Positions 12,094 to 26,900 of a stretch of DNA of 64,000 bases are shown piece by piece. Source of the DNA: Bisporella sp. PMI_857 (lineage: Eukaryota; Ascomycota; Leotiomycetes; Helotiales; Helotiaceae); the NCBI GenBank assembly GCA_021307315.1, contig JAJSPD010000008.1, positions 434,001 through 498,000 of the forward strand. The letters are read 5' to 3'. The notes beneath the pieces are model-generated. The model did not search any database, had not been told where the DNA came from, and worked only from the letters and a program-made list of their open reading frames with translations. Every line of letters begins with the position of its first letter. Within the stretch, counting starts at the first letter, position 1. Both the position numbers and the translations under genes were made by a program.

Positions 12094-12960
12094 TCACCGT
12101 TCGAGGAACATGCCAGCCCCTACAGCGACCAGGATCGCAAATGCTAAACCGCTAGTGATGTGATTCCCAGCGTTGGCGTTAATGTCAAATGGACTACCGC
12201 CTCCCGTATCTAAACCTGAGCTGGACTTTTGAGATGCGGCATTTGCGTTGGAGCTCGAAGTAGTGGCGGATGCTGGGCTACGTTCCTGAGTCGGAGTAGC
12301 GTTCCCGAGACCGACAGCTGGTTGCACTGTTGTTGATGTGATGAGTGTTGATGTGAGCGAAGGAGTGGGCTCCGGTGTAGGCTCTGCCGATGGCTCCAAA
12401 CCCATCATCCGCCCCAGTTTCAACGGCCGATGAGCTAGTTGTCCTCGTATTTCGGGTGGTAGACGCTGACTGCGCTGTAGGTGTAGTTCTCTGTGATGTA
12501 GTAATTTGTAGCCCAGGGCTCGTCGCTGGCAGCGTCACCGTAGTCCTCACTGTTGATGTTGGCAGTAGATCCGGGCATAAAGCTGGTATGATTCCTCCGC
12601 TTTGTATTATGCCGAGTAACGACCTCGAGCTCACCACGACACCAGCACAAGCTTGAGCGACGCTTGTTTGTACCGTTAACAATGATGCCACACAACCGCT
12701 TGAGCACCCTGGATTCTCAAAGTCGGCCTTTTTACAGTTTGGGATCTCTTGTGCATATGTGAGCAGGCAATTCAATGGCACACTGTCGTACCGACACTCT
12801 GAAAGTTCTGCAGCGAAAAGGCATTGACGAGAGGTATCCCCAGTAGTAATGTTTCCGGCGCATGTTGATAATGTTCGCTGCAAGAGTTGCAAGCAGAGAG
12901 ATGGACTTTAGTATGTGTATCGATCTCTTTGAGATGCTCGCGGTGGAGAATGTAGTACAG
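12094..12960 (-). CDS. Cys-rich, Ser/Thr-rich secreted protein, probably GPI-anchored
   Basis: A likely cell-surface protein. From N to C terminus: a hydrophobic stretch in one frame (SISLLATLAAN, a plausible signal-peptide core), then a Cys-rich region (spaced Cys in STCAGN, RQCLFAAELSECRY, LNCLLTYAQEIPNCKKADF, PGCSSGCV and QACAG, ending PALCP). A long Ser/Thr/Pro linker follows (PSAEPTPEPTPSLTST). The end is GLDTGGGSPFDINANAGN plus a hydrophobic tail (LAFAILVAVGAGMF), the layout of a GPI signal. The pieces lie in different frames with joins near 12870 and 12415, so one-base indels or small introns are present. No in-frame ATG precedes the signal core, so the start is unresolved. The Cys pattern is not the eight-Cys CFEM spacing. 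It resembles a wall-protein type I have seen in Pezizomycotina but cannot name. Confidence 0.6.
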
Positions 12961-14505
12961 AATGATATGACGCTCGATTGTGAGAGTGGTGTGGTCACTG
13001 ATCGATGTCGCAAGTCGGGAGACTCGGTGTCTCAAAACGCCGCACGTTTGAGATGATCCGATTAGGCTTTTATCCAGCAAAACTCCATGCGTTTGCGACC
13101 CGACTGGAGTTACAGGGAGCCGAGCACTGGCATATGTTGGTGGTACCGCGGTACGTGTCGTTGTTGCCCTTTTCTGGCGCTGTGACGATTGCTCTCTGAT
13201 GCAAATCGTTTGGGTAATGCAGTAACAACTGCCGTTCAATATGCGATCCGGTTTGTCGATTTGAAGCCCCAGGAACGATTGAACGTAAAAGGCTTCCTGA
13301 AGACTGTTGGTAGAAAGTAAAAGTGATGTGAAAGAGACTGAAAAAGCAAGAGATTGATTGACGTGAAGACGAATTCCCCGCAAGAAGGAACGAAGGAATG
13401 AGTGCCGAAAGCTTAACCCGAGATGGCACAAGACAGGATCGTCAACGATCGCAAGAGGCAGCGCAAGAAAGAGAAGGAGGGTTGAAACTTTCCAAGGAAG
13501 GGGTTCACAATCAGACGGCAGACCTGCAACCTACATATGATATTGATCGTTCACTCAGAGGCGTTCGCGAGCACATCCTGAAGGCACGAACCCAGCCATC
13601 ACCATGGTAGACGTGAGCTGTGAACCGACAAAAGCCAATCAGCGCATAAAGTTGAGATAGGGCGTGTGGTATTACGGTTCTTCAGCGAGGAAGTTGAAAC
13701 GAGGTTTGTATCAGAGGAATGAAGCGTTACGAGAGTAGTGGAACATGATTGGATGGTTGGCGGTGGCCAGGCATTCTTGAGACCCCAACCCTTCTGTCTT
13801 AGAAAGGCTTGGGGGTAGTGGCGGTGGCGGTTCATGTGGCTGGAGTTCTCGGTAACTTGTTTTTCCAGCTCCGGTTTAACTGTGTTCAATCCTAGCATTT
13901 TGCTGTTTTTTCTGATTGGTCTAGCTTGATTACTAACCTTACATCATTGTCTCCAGGACTCTACAGCCTCGAGTCGATCCTCAGCCTTGCCGAATACACA
14001 CTTCCAGAATACCCTAATAATCAACAATTCTAACCTCACGAAACTCCATCCATTGCGCAATAGCTGTCTTTCCGCACCACCTATCTCATATAATTTAATC
14101 CTTAAAATTTCATCCAACACATCTTCTGCTACCACCTCTTCAAAGCTCTTCATCTTATTTACTGTTACCAATTCGCGACTTACCCTCGTCCATCTATATA
14201 CAATCTCGAGGAAAGAGCCTACCATCTAAAGCTCATAAACCAGTTCCGTACGTGCATTGCCCTAGCACCTCTCGAAAATATCATCATGCGACCAAATAGC
14301 CACTAACATGCGTCCAAAGACTCGGATTCAACGGCGGCTGGCATCGGGCCACAAGCAGAAACGGACGGGCAGCTAAGCTGAGGCACCCATAACAGGTCAA
14401 AAGTTCAAAGAAGAAGAGAAATTTTCAAGAGCGCAAGGCGCCGGAGCCTACATATATAGCGAGAGAAGAGGAGATCCGGACACAGACCCGTGCAGCACAG
14501 CAGCC
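12961..14505. other. Intergenic, with one candidate minus-strand frame
   Basis: Holds the probable 5-prime leader of the Cys-rich protein and the promoter of the Sus1-like gene (CATATATAG near 14450, about 50 bases before ATG 14506). A minus-strand 93-codon frame (14225 to 13944) has natural-looking composition (FEEVVAEDVLDEILRIKLYEIGG) but no known motif. The plus strand there is pyrimidine-rich, which alone can give an E/K/R-rich antisense frame. Confidence 0.4.
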
Positions 14506-15005
14506 ATGACAGGCGAATCGTCCCCCTCAAGGGCGCGCATCCCAAAGGCGGCATCGACATACGCGCCATCAACAGTAGATACCGAGCTACGGTCCGACAT
14601 CAATGCGCGGTTGCTACAGGACGGGCATATACAGAAGTACATCGCCGCCTCCCCTTCCCTTCTCTTCTCTCTCATTTTTCTTTCGCTAACAAACTAAAAA
14701 GCATCCACAACAAAATGGTGCACGCGCTCGAAGCCGACCCCAAGAACTGGAAAGACCTCGTCAAGAAGCGCGCGCAGGAGCTGATCCGCAGCCGCGAAGC
14801 CACGACTTTCGACGAGGCCACGCAGCTCATCATTCAAGAGATAGCGAGGGATACGGCGCGGGAAGAGAAGAGCAACGGGACGAATGGGGTGAACGGTAGT
14901 GCGACGAACGCGAGTTTGGCGTTGCCAAAGGGGGTGGTGGAGGAGGGGATGAAGGTTACACGAGCGGCCCTTGATCAGGTTGTCGTTGAAGATGGAGAGT
15001 CGTAG
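14506..15005 (+). CDS. sus1: Sus1/ENY2-like transcription and mRNA-export factor
   Basis: A small two-exon gene: 14506-14636, an intron at 14637-14701 (GT...AAG), then 14702-15005. The exons sum to 435 nt, giving 144 residues and a clean stop. The protein has a polar N-terminus, then helices typical of the ENY2/Sus1 fold: DINARLLQDGHIQ, WKDLVKKRAQELIRS, TTFDEATQLIIQEIA and GVVEEGMKVTRAALDQVV. Sus1 joins the SAGA deubiquitinase module to the nuclear-pore TREX-2 complex and would act in the nucleus. The Asn/Gly/Thr-rich insert (SNGTNGVNGSATN) lengthens it beyond the roughly 100 residues of yeast Sus1. It faces cdc48 tail to tail across about 570 bases. Family assignment rests on helix pattern and position, so other small helical nuclear proteins remain possible. 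Confidence 0.6.
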
Positions 15006-15577
15006 ATGTGCTGGAGAACGACTGCAATTGATGGGAGTTTGATGTGGATGCTGGTGCTACGGCTAGGAGCTGGTATATATGAGCTGTCCAAAGGGTTTGT
15101 GTATGGATTCTTAGCAAAGCTGGAGAAATTTGAGATTCAATAATAAGACATAGGATGGAGTTCTGGTACCTTTCAAGAAGACTAGGGCTTACATAGGGCT
15201 CAAAAGAATGAAATTCGATACTAAATTATGTCAAACTGTCCGTGCATATTAGATACTACTGATAACCTGCAGGTCTTGCATCGCCTTTAACACTATGAGC
15301 TGAAGCCTCACACAATGATCATCGCGACAAGACCATGAAAATATACTGAAAATGATGCATTGGACACTCTATCGAAAGGAGCCGATGAAATCAATGCAAG
15401 TCCCAAGAGAGACAATCAGGCGCCTACAAGTCTCTAATGCGGGATGAGTCAAGTCTGAGATCCGTCAACCCGAACCCATGCGCACACTTCTTCCACGACT
15501 CCAATTCAAAGTCCGCTTTCCCGTCCTCGTGGTCCATGCAAGATAGTAGGAAACTATGGTTACAATCATCAGCGGGT
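15006..15577. other. Shared 3-prime region of sus1 and cdc48
   Basis: About 570 bases between two convergent stop codons. No gene or repeat was seen. It presumably contains both polyadenylation regions. Confidence 0.6.
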
Positions 15578-18313
<2,736 letters not shown>

Positions 18314-21300
18314 GTTTGATGGCGTATCCTGTTGGACAGATATGGGGATGAACGGCGTATTAAGGTAAGGTTGTGGTCAGGGATTTTCTCTGAAATGAGG
18401 GTTATTTGCAAAACAATGAAAGTTGCTTGCAGTTGAAAATCGGTTGTCAAGATAAGGTCCTCGACGTAAAAGAAAAGGTGGTTTTATGTTTTGGAGGATG
18501 AGAGCTCTAGGTGTTCGAATGGGGATGTATAAAATGACGGCGTAACTGTAGCTAGGCGGTTCGCTTAGCTATCGAAGCCTGGTGAATCGCGAAGAACTGC
18601 TTAGGAAGAAGGCAACCACGGCCGCGAATCCTGGACGAGGCTGAGAATCACGAGATCTCTCACCAATGAAGAGGATAGCAAATTGAAATCTTTGAAGAGG
18701 TGGTCAAAACCGCCAGAGCATAATTGTACGCAGCGAGTGGCAAATCCTTACTCATCGTCCTGATTCAGGTACAGGGTAATTGAGCTTGGTAAATAAATGA
18801 ATTACGGAGCGGCTCCAACTTAAGCATCTATAGCTTAAACAGCAGTACGTGTGGCTTCTTGTTTGCTTCTATTCACATACCTGATTAAAGGTCGCATTGA
18901 GTATGAAAATCCGATATACCCAATTCATGTCCTTGGAATCTAACAATCCAAAGCTTGGATGGGGAAGTGGTTGAACAAGATTTTATAAAATGCAATCTTT
19001 TGTAATGTATCCTAAACGTATCCAACGCTTTTCAGACCCTTATGTGTACTGGCCTTTACCTGTCTCTGAATCTTATGCCCAAGTTGTTGAGGCTAGTCCG
19101 AGACAATTACCCAGTGAGCTTAGCGAGCACAAAGCATCTCATATGCTACCGCTCACCGCGACAACTCAACCAACCAACCTCTTCTAGGTAGAAACCTCTA
19201 GACTATTCTAGTAGCCATATAGCCACTTCCCATACATGATCGCCGCCCTGGTGAATCACTTGAGTACCATTCAGAAAACGCCGAAACTCCAGTTCATGTA
19301 GCATTCTCCAACTCGGAAATGTTTGGGAGCATCGGATGGAGACCTCTAAGTGGCAAATTGCCTTGCCGCCATGGCTTCATGCTTGCTTAATGGCCAGGTT
19401 CCCAGCTTTTGTCTGAACCCAATCCCCAAAAGCATAGTCTGTTGTCTTGCTGGCAGCCTTGTTGGCAGATAATCAAGCATGCCTCGGACATCCGGAACTT
19501 GTTGAATTTGGGCCTCCATCGTGTCTTGGCTCAGGAAAGTCATGCTTCGAGATGCTGCCCCAACTGCAATCTGCTCATGGCGATGGAAAAGTGGGATCCA
19601 AGACTCGTTCATCCAAGATGTGATATGGTGATGACCATGATGGAGGTGGTTTCGAAGCATATGGTTGTGTGACGAGCTATCAACAGAACTATGTTGTTGT
19701 TAGCGAAAGAGTTGCAGGTTGCAGGCTGTGCCTTAAGCGTACTTTGTAGAGGAAACAGAGCTTTGGGAACCGCTCCTAGCCAATCTGGAGGTAGTAACCG
19801 ACATGCTGTAGCCGCTGATTTGCAGAAGCGCTAGCTCACTTCCCAAAGGCGCTTTGTATGTGATTTATTGATGTATTGTAATCTTGCTCTTCAAAGCTTG
19901 AAAAAAACTCCAAGACCTTGCGAGGTCGTAGAAGATAAAGTGTGGAAAGAAGACTTGCCGTTCAACTCCAGCGGAGCTCTTCCACACAATCCACAATCCA
20001 ACCATGGCGGGCAATAGCTCCTGATATACCTGTGGAAGATGTCGAGATTGGGGGCAGTTCTCACTGGAGGAGGTGCGCCAGTTCCAACACAGCCCCGGTC
20101 AATTGTTGGTCGACCTTGACCAATGTGACCTTACAAGGACAAAAACATACCCATGTTTTTGTGATAAAATTTGCTTTTTGAGAATGAAGCTGTTCTCGTT
20201 TCATTCATATCCCGCCTCCATGGCAAAATGTTTGCCCAAGTGGTAGAGTTTGCGAGATGCAGACTTTGAAGGGAGGATTCGTTCCAAGTTTGCAACATCC
20301 AGGTTGCCGGGGAATTTTCAGAATGGGAAGCTTTCGCTTCGGAGAGACTCTCCGGAACCTTGTACAACAACAAAATTTCACTTCCATAAATTTAAAAATA
20401 CCTAGAATCCAAAGATACGGTCGTAAGCCACAGCAATCATGGCGAAGAGCACGGAAATTAAGCTTCTTATGCTGATATCTCCGTGGGTAGAATCCACCAA
20501 CCGGGGAGAGCTTAATGGAAATTGGGGGCCATTTTGCTGGGAAGAAATAAGAGTGAAATTTCAAAGAAATGCCCGTAGAAATCATAGCAGAACTCTATTG
20601 TGCTTCAATTTCAGTAGCATATATTCCTTCTATTCTTTAGTACAGACTTTCTTCGTCTTGACTAAATCGGACGGAGAGGCTGAATTCTGGTAATTCAACT
20701 GATATCTCGCTAACCAAGGGTTACCACTCTCTTCAACCTTGTCGGGTCGAACTTTCAAGAGAGGGGAATCGGAACAGTGCTTGCATAGGGCAAGATATGC
20801 AAGGAAGAGGAAGAGGCTTTTGAATGCTGGTAGGTGCATTGCTGACTTGGTCGCCTGCTCCCAGCTACATTTTGAGCCCAAATTCACGGAAGTCTTTTCA
20901 CTTAAAACGAATCTAATCTACTTTGCCCTTTACAGAAGTATCCACACACCTGAACGAGTAACCAAAACTATATAGATAGATTCAAATCAACAGAAGAGGA
21001 AGTACCTGCAAATGACAGCCGATGTGTTTGTCGAGGTATATCATTGTATGCCTGGAGAGGCTTGTAACACTAGTGTCATATTTGGAGGAGGCGCATGGAG
21101 AAGCTGAAAAGCTCTTAAGATCCTCAACTTGATAGAACAGAGCTTGATCAAAATATTGAGAGGCACAAGACTAGCAGGACACTAATAATAGAAAACTGAG
21201 AAGCACTTTGTTCACTTCCAGATTGAATGGCGATCAAGTAACTGCATTACTCCAAACAGCTTCATACACTTCCAAAACTCCAGACCAACATGCTGACTGA

Positions 21301-21742
21301 AGCGAATCCTTTGCACCAGTTCACCCAGGTGGGCAGCATTCAGATTGGCAGCTCACGAACGCCCTCTTGTGGCACTGTTCTCGGACCTTGTCGCCAATCA
21401 AGTCGGCGGAGGTGTGCGAGCCATTCGTGGAAAAGAGGGGGTTTGATGCGGAGGGCGCTCGCCCTCTCAATTGCGACATGCAACAAAAAATTGGAAAGTG
21501 AGTTTTCTGCCATTCCTGATGATTTGGTTGGTGCTTTATGTCACAGGGGTCCTGGAAATACCATGACTGGATATGCTTAATCAGCAGACATGAACAATGG
21601 CATTGATGTTACACAAAACATTTCTCTTTTTCTCGCATCCTTCCGAAATAATATCCGGCAGGGCAACTTCTGGCATGGCATGAGACCCTGAAGCCTAATT
21701 GTTACAGTTCAATGTTGTGGACCTCTAACGTTGCAAGAAGCT
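18314..21742. other. 3.4 kb gene-free stretch
   Basis: Begins with the cdc48 promoter and ends at the 3-prime end of the SET-MYND gene. Open frames stay under about 130 codons and carry no motif on either strand. No tRNA, tandem repeat or terminal repeat was seen. It could hold a non-coding transcript or a degraded element that I cannot recognise by eye. Confidence 0.45.
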
Positions 21743-23989
21743 CTAAAGCGAAGCTCTCTTGTTTTTGATACCTGCCCATTCCAGGAGATTCTCAAGTTCT
21801 ATCTCCGCCTTCTTTTGGGCCTTCTTTGTTTCAGGATCTCCCTCTACCCTTTTGGTTGCTGCATCAAGAAAAGCGTCTCGCAAAACCTTTGCCTCCTGGG
21901 CCTGAGTATCATCGAAGTTAATATCCGTACACTACTAAACTCTGAAATTTGCCACTTTGGCCTTAAAAATTACTTACCGGAGCTGAATCATTCCCGAAGG
22001 CCTTTCTAGAATCCTCCAAATACCTTTCGTAGAAATGAAGAGAGCAAGATGCAGCATGCTCTCGATTTCTGCGGAAGTGTGTTAAGCTTGCTGGGTGTTT
22101 CCACACCTGCAGCGGACATACAGAGAAATGTCCATAAAGTCTCGACTCTCTGAGAAAGAGGTGGGCGCGGCGAAAGAAAGGGTTCGATGAGATACATTAT
22201 TATTAGCGCCATTTTTAATGCCTGGACAGCATTTCCCCTCCTCATATATTCTTTCCACAGATGTTGATGCAGAGCCATCATAGGATAGGTAGTGATTCTA
22301 CAAACATCCCGAATCAGCAAATCTGCTTTCAAGTTCGCTCAAAAACGACTCAGAATATGTCATGCTTGGGAGTGTTTAGACTTGCAATTTGCAATCCAGT
22401 CCGCTTTTCAGCCAGGGTTTGAACGAGCATACTTACGAATGTTTAGAGGCTACCTCGATGACTCCTTCTAGCTCCGTGAAGTCAAGACTCTTGCGCTTTC
22501 TCAACTTCCCAATGAGTTTTTGTGTTCTACCAGGTAAAGATCCTTGAAGACTAGGAGCGCCGACCGCACACTGGCCACAGTCACAGTTGATTGACCACCA
22601 CGACATCAATTCTTCCTTTCGCTTTTCAGGAGAAAACATCTCGCCCGAATACGTGATAGTAACCTCCTCGCGAACTGCGATATCTTGCACAGCAACAACT
22701 CGCATTTGGTGGCCACTAAAAAGCCAGTGAGCGTTCGCCTTGCACGAATGATTCATCATTGCAGCAAAACTGTCGATAGAATACCCAGCTGAGAACATTG
22801 TACAAGCAGTAGGATCCCAGTATCTCTTCAGGAATGGCATCATCATATCTAGTCGATTAACCGTCATCTACATAGGTTAGCCAGTTGTCATATTTCTCCA
22901 GAAGTTGGCCTACTTTGTAGAACAGGTCCTTTAGCTCGCTGTAGGTGTGTGTTAGCATTGAAGTAGTCAATTTCTCTTTGATTGTCTTTGGGATGTAACC
23001 ATTATCTTCTTGAAGTCTTTTTACATACATCTCACCCATTTCTGTTCCTGTATAGATCCTGACTGCCAACGCAATGCTATGTATCCCCTTAATCAGTTAC
23101 TGCACCAATATGGGGAGTCTGATATTTTCCCTCAAGATATCATGTTCGATAAACATACCCTTCGGCCTTTGGCTGCAATCTGGTAGCAACATGCAGCGTT
23201 TGCAAGTTATTCCACTCATTGTCGTCGATTTGATGATTGAGGCGCAAGAGCAGGAGTCGAAGCATTCCACGAAGCTCTCCATCAACCACGATATCCTCCT
23301 TTTTGGGCTCATTTTTCTTCAACTAAATAAAGTCAGCAGCCTATTCAATTACTAAGTATTGGCACTTCTATGGAATCTCATTTCAAGCCACCAACCCACT
23401 TTCGTAAAGATTTTACATTCATATTTGTGGTGATGCTCCCAGGCCTCGCTCTGGCATATCTGCTTCTGTCAGCTATGCTCCACAACCAGTCGACCCGCAG
23501 CAGAGGTCGAACCTGAAAGTCTTATGAATCATTCATTGTGCAGTTCTAGGGTATGGTGCGACACCTGCAAATCCAGACCAGACCTCCAGGAGGACAAGAA
23601 GAAACGAATTTGCATACCTTATTGCAGTAATAGTAGACGTAGCAGCGAGTACACGCATACTTTTTCTTTTTCTTTTTCTTTGAAGGGTGAGTATGATACA
23701 ATTTCCCATTACTCTCAAGTACCGTATCGAAGCAGTTATCGCAAGTTACCCAGGTGCCATGATCGGCTGCATTAACCTATTTCACGTCAGCCGGCGCTGA
23801 AGCACGGTTGGATATCTCCAAGCCGATGGGGAATCGTGCCACAGTCAGAGTTGGACGATCAATGGCGAAGATCAAGTCGCCTTCCTTAATCGGCTTTCCA
23901 ATAAACAAGCCTCGTCCCGCACCTGGAATCCTAGATTTATCAATCTTCAAGTCAAAATCAGACTGCACCCTCGCAGGAATGGCTGCCAT
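21743..23989 (-). CDS. SET-MYND (SMYD-type) lysine methyltransferase
   Basis: A SET-domain protein split by a MYND finger, the SMYD layout, which methylates lysines on histones or other proteins using S-adenosylmethionine. Start ATG at 23989. The first SET part is SRIPGAGRGLFIGKPIKEGDLIFAI. The MYND finger has Cys pairs in CDNCFDTVL and CTRCYVYYC, then CQSEAWEHHHKYEC. The SET core is MMNHSCKANAHWLFSG followed by EVTITYSGEMF, and the post-SET Cys motif is INCDCGQC. The C-terminal helical part ends at TAG 21743-21745 after a last exon (AQEAKVLRDAFLDAATKR). Several introns fit (for example GTATGC donors near 23617 and 23154). A lysine run inside the MYND region is encoded by a CTTTTT repeat. An in-frame TAG at 23777-23779 and one-base shifts near 22050-22020 interrupt the reading. 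Target unknown. Confidence 0.85.
23661..23681. repeat. (TTTTTC)n microsatellite inside the SET-MYND gene
   Basis: Three to four copies of a TTTTTC hexamer. On the coding minus strand they encode an uninterrupted lysine run between the first MYND cysteines and the next Cys pair. Confidence 0.85.
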
Positions 23990-26900
23990 CTCGGATACCC
24001 TTTTGTTGCTGTTTTGTCGAATTTGAAATACTTTTTGCTGGCGCTTTGTGGTTGCGACTTTTGTTTTTACGTATTCGAAGATGAGGAGAAAGTTGGGTTA
24101 CTTAGTTTGGCGATGAGGCGGATTTGAACCAAATTCAAGCCCCAGTGATTCTGATTTTCCCAGTTTGGCCGATAGGGAAAACGAGGCAAACGCATATTTT
24201 GTGCACAAACAAATGTATTCAGTCTAGAGTTTCAATGGTAATCAATATGTTACAGCTCCAGCCAGCATTTCGCCCAGACCAATTAACTTGCAAGAGAGCT
24301 TCATGCCAAAGTCTGTGGTTTATGCCATCCCAAATCACATCCAGCACCACTCCCAGGATCTAGTATCCTACTAGTCTTATAGACTCAATGTACCTTCAGC
24401 TTTATCAACCAGTAGTAACAAGCCCTTACATCGAACACTCAATCAATATCAACTGGAGTGGTCGAAACCACCGCAAGTAAACCTTTCAAAGCATGCATGA
24501 AGATGAGCATGGATCCATTTCCTCATCTATATTCAATTTTTACCATAATATGAAAGCAGCTCATGCCAGTAAGCATCGTCTCTAGCTCAAGGCTACGTCA
24601 TGCTTGTCTGTAACGCAAACTTCTTTCGGAATTTTCTCTTGCGGCCATTTATTTGAAGCTCGCATATACCGCATATGCGCCGATATATATCATGATTGCT
24701 TAGTATATTGATATCTTTCATCACAAGAAAGGGAATGGTGAATTGCAACTTAGAACGAGTAGCTAACCGTTGTTTTTAACATCAGGAACTATCTCAAACT
24801 GCCCGTCTGGTTATTGTCCTATTGGAGTGACATAGAGTGATCATAACACTATCCAGGTATTATTTAAGGACATAACCCCCTGTACCTACTTGACGATAAA
24901 TACGACTACCATCTAGTCTCAATCCTCCTTCAAAGATGTTCCGTGATCGCCGGAAAGATGACGACCTAGATGTCCTTCAGTTGAAAGGATTCTCAAAATT
25001 GTGGCTTGTCAAGATCCTTCATGTCCTAATGTTTGTTCTTCATACCAACTCTGGACTTGTGGGAATGATCTGCCAAGTCTCAGAGGGAAGCTTGTTTAGG
25101 AAATGACAGCGATGCACTGAATGGCAACAAAACCATACCTATCACCTCTGGGTGTTTTTCTTCCTCCTAACAAACGTAGTCGATTTTCTCTTTCAATTGC
25201 AAGTTGTTAATTGAGGCAATTTGCGAAGATTCACAAAATACTTCTTTTTGAATTTGACTTCTTGCTGGATGGGTATTGCTTCGAGGGCCTTCTAATGCAA
25301 GTGGCCACAAAGCAAATGGTCTTCCCTCTTATACTGTTTATCCCTAGAAGATCAAAAGTTGATTCCATTCAACATTTAAACTTCCAGAGAAACTGTAACA
25401 CATTTTTGTGCATCCTCTTCGCATATGCGCCATTTCAAGTGCGCATCCAAGCGTATAAATAAAGATATACTACCCAACCTTGAGATCAGGCTATAAGCAA
25501 GAATGTTTGGCGAACGAGAAAGGACTGCGGGATGGATAAGACACAAACCAAAGGCCGAAGGCTACTTCTGCCGAGAGGGAGGTGTGCTTCCTTTGTCGGA
25601 GGGTATAAGAATCTTCATATGCATCTCAAGGCATTAAAATTGTCCCTTCTTAAAATACTGGCTAAAGTTGGGTTTAAAGCAGAAAGTCTATTAACCTCAA
25701 CAAGCAACAAGATGACAACATGTTTTCTATTATAAATTTGGCTTATGTAGTATCAAGCTAGGAAACTCATTGAATTTTTTTTTTAAAAAAAAATAAAGAG
25801 TCATAGTCAGACTGTAGGAAGACAAGTGGAGATCTTGGAGTAAGAAGAATGATATTCCGTACGTCTCCTGACATAGGCGCAAGCGCGTTCAGCGCTCTTG
25901 CACAAACTCCTTTGTACGCTTTAATATAGAAACATCGCCTACGAACATTCTTTCCTAGGCCTGCTCATTTCTGCTTCCACCCAGCCTGGCTAATTGTAAA
26001 GACTGCTCTTACTTCCTTTATACTTTTGAGAATATTAAATTTCTCACTATAATTATGCTCTCGGCTACTTTACCCAGTCTGTATCTGTCCGAAAATGAGC
26101 TTCTTTGGTTCATATCTTTCAGAAATGCTGAGTATGCCACTCTGTCTGTTTCGTCTATGTCTTTTTTTCTCCTTAAACATGTATACTGATAATACTCCTC
26201 TAAGCGTACAACATAGAAGTCTGTGAGGGATACCTATAAGTATACTTCCTACTAAGGTTATCTCACTTCAACACAAAGATGTGAGCGCCGCATCTTTGAA
26301 AGGAACTCAGTGTTGAACTAGATGACTATGAGACAGGACTGTCAATAACCTCTTGCCTTGATTCAAACATTTTGAACCATATACTTACTTCGCTCGTACA
26401 CTATTATTATAAACCTTTGTGGAATTCCGGACTGTTGGTACACGCTGCGTCAATCAATAACAGTGACAGACAATCCGACAGCATTTAATTCTGGGTATTC
26501 TCATTTTATATATCTAAGCATCCTTATATGACTTGTGGTATAGTTAGAGACAGTCCCAATGAGGTAGAATAATGTCGTGTGGCAACAAAATTTGATTGGT
26601 ATACCTCACCAGTAGCCGGTATCACCTTGAATTGAAACCAATAATTCCACTCGCAAAGACCAATCTTACCCCTATCAACAACTCCCTGGTTGAAACTACC
26701 ATTTCTAGCACAAGGTAGCTTTAACATACCAGCTTGTGGTGTCCAGTGAATGGTAGCGTTTAATTGATCCTGAAGTTGACAGAGAGGTAGTTCTCGCTTT
26801 TATAGCCTGAATTCCTTTTGGGGTAGAATGCTCACTATTTTATCTCTGGATGTGCTCGGAAACGTTTGGCTCTTAATTTTTAATTGCACTGTTCAAATCC

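Noticed and set aside
19346..19660. His/Met-rich minus-strand frame of 104 codons
   Set aside because: Mirror open frame exists on the plus strand, no motif, no neighbouring exon.
24100..24140. Possible tRNA-like TTTGAACC motif
   Set aside because: No cloverleaf arms could be paired around it and no A or B box at the right spacing.
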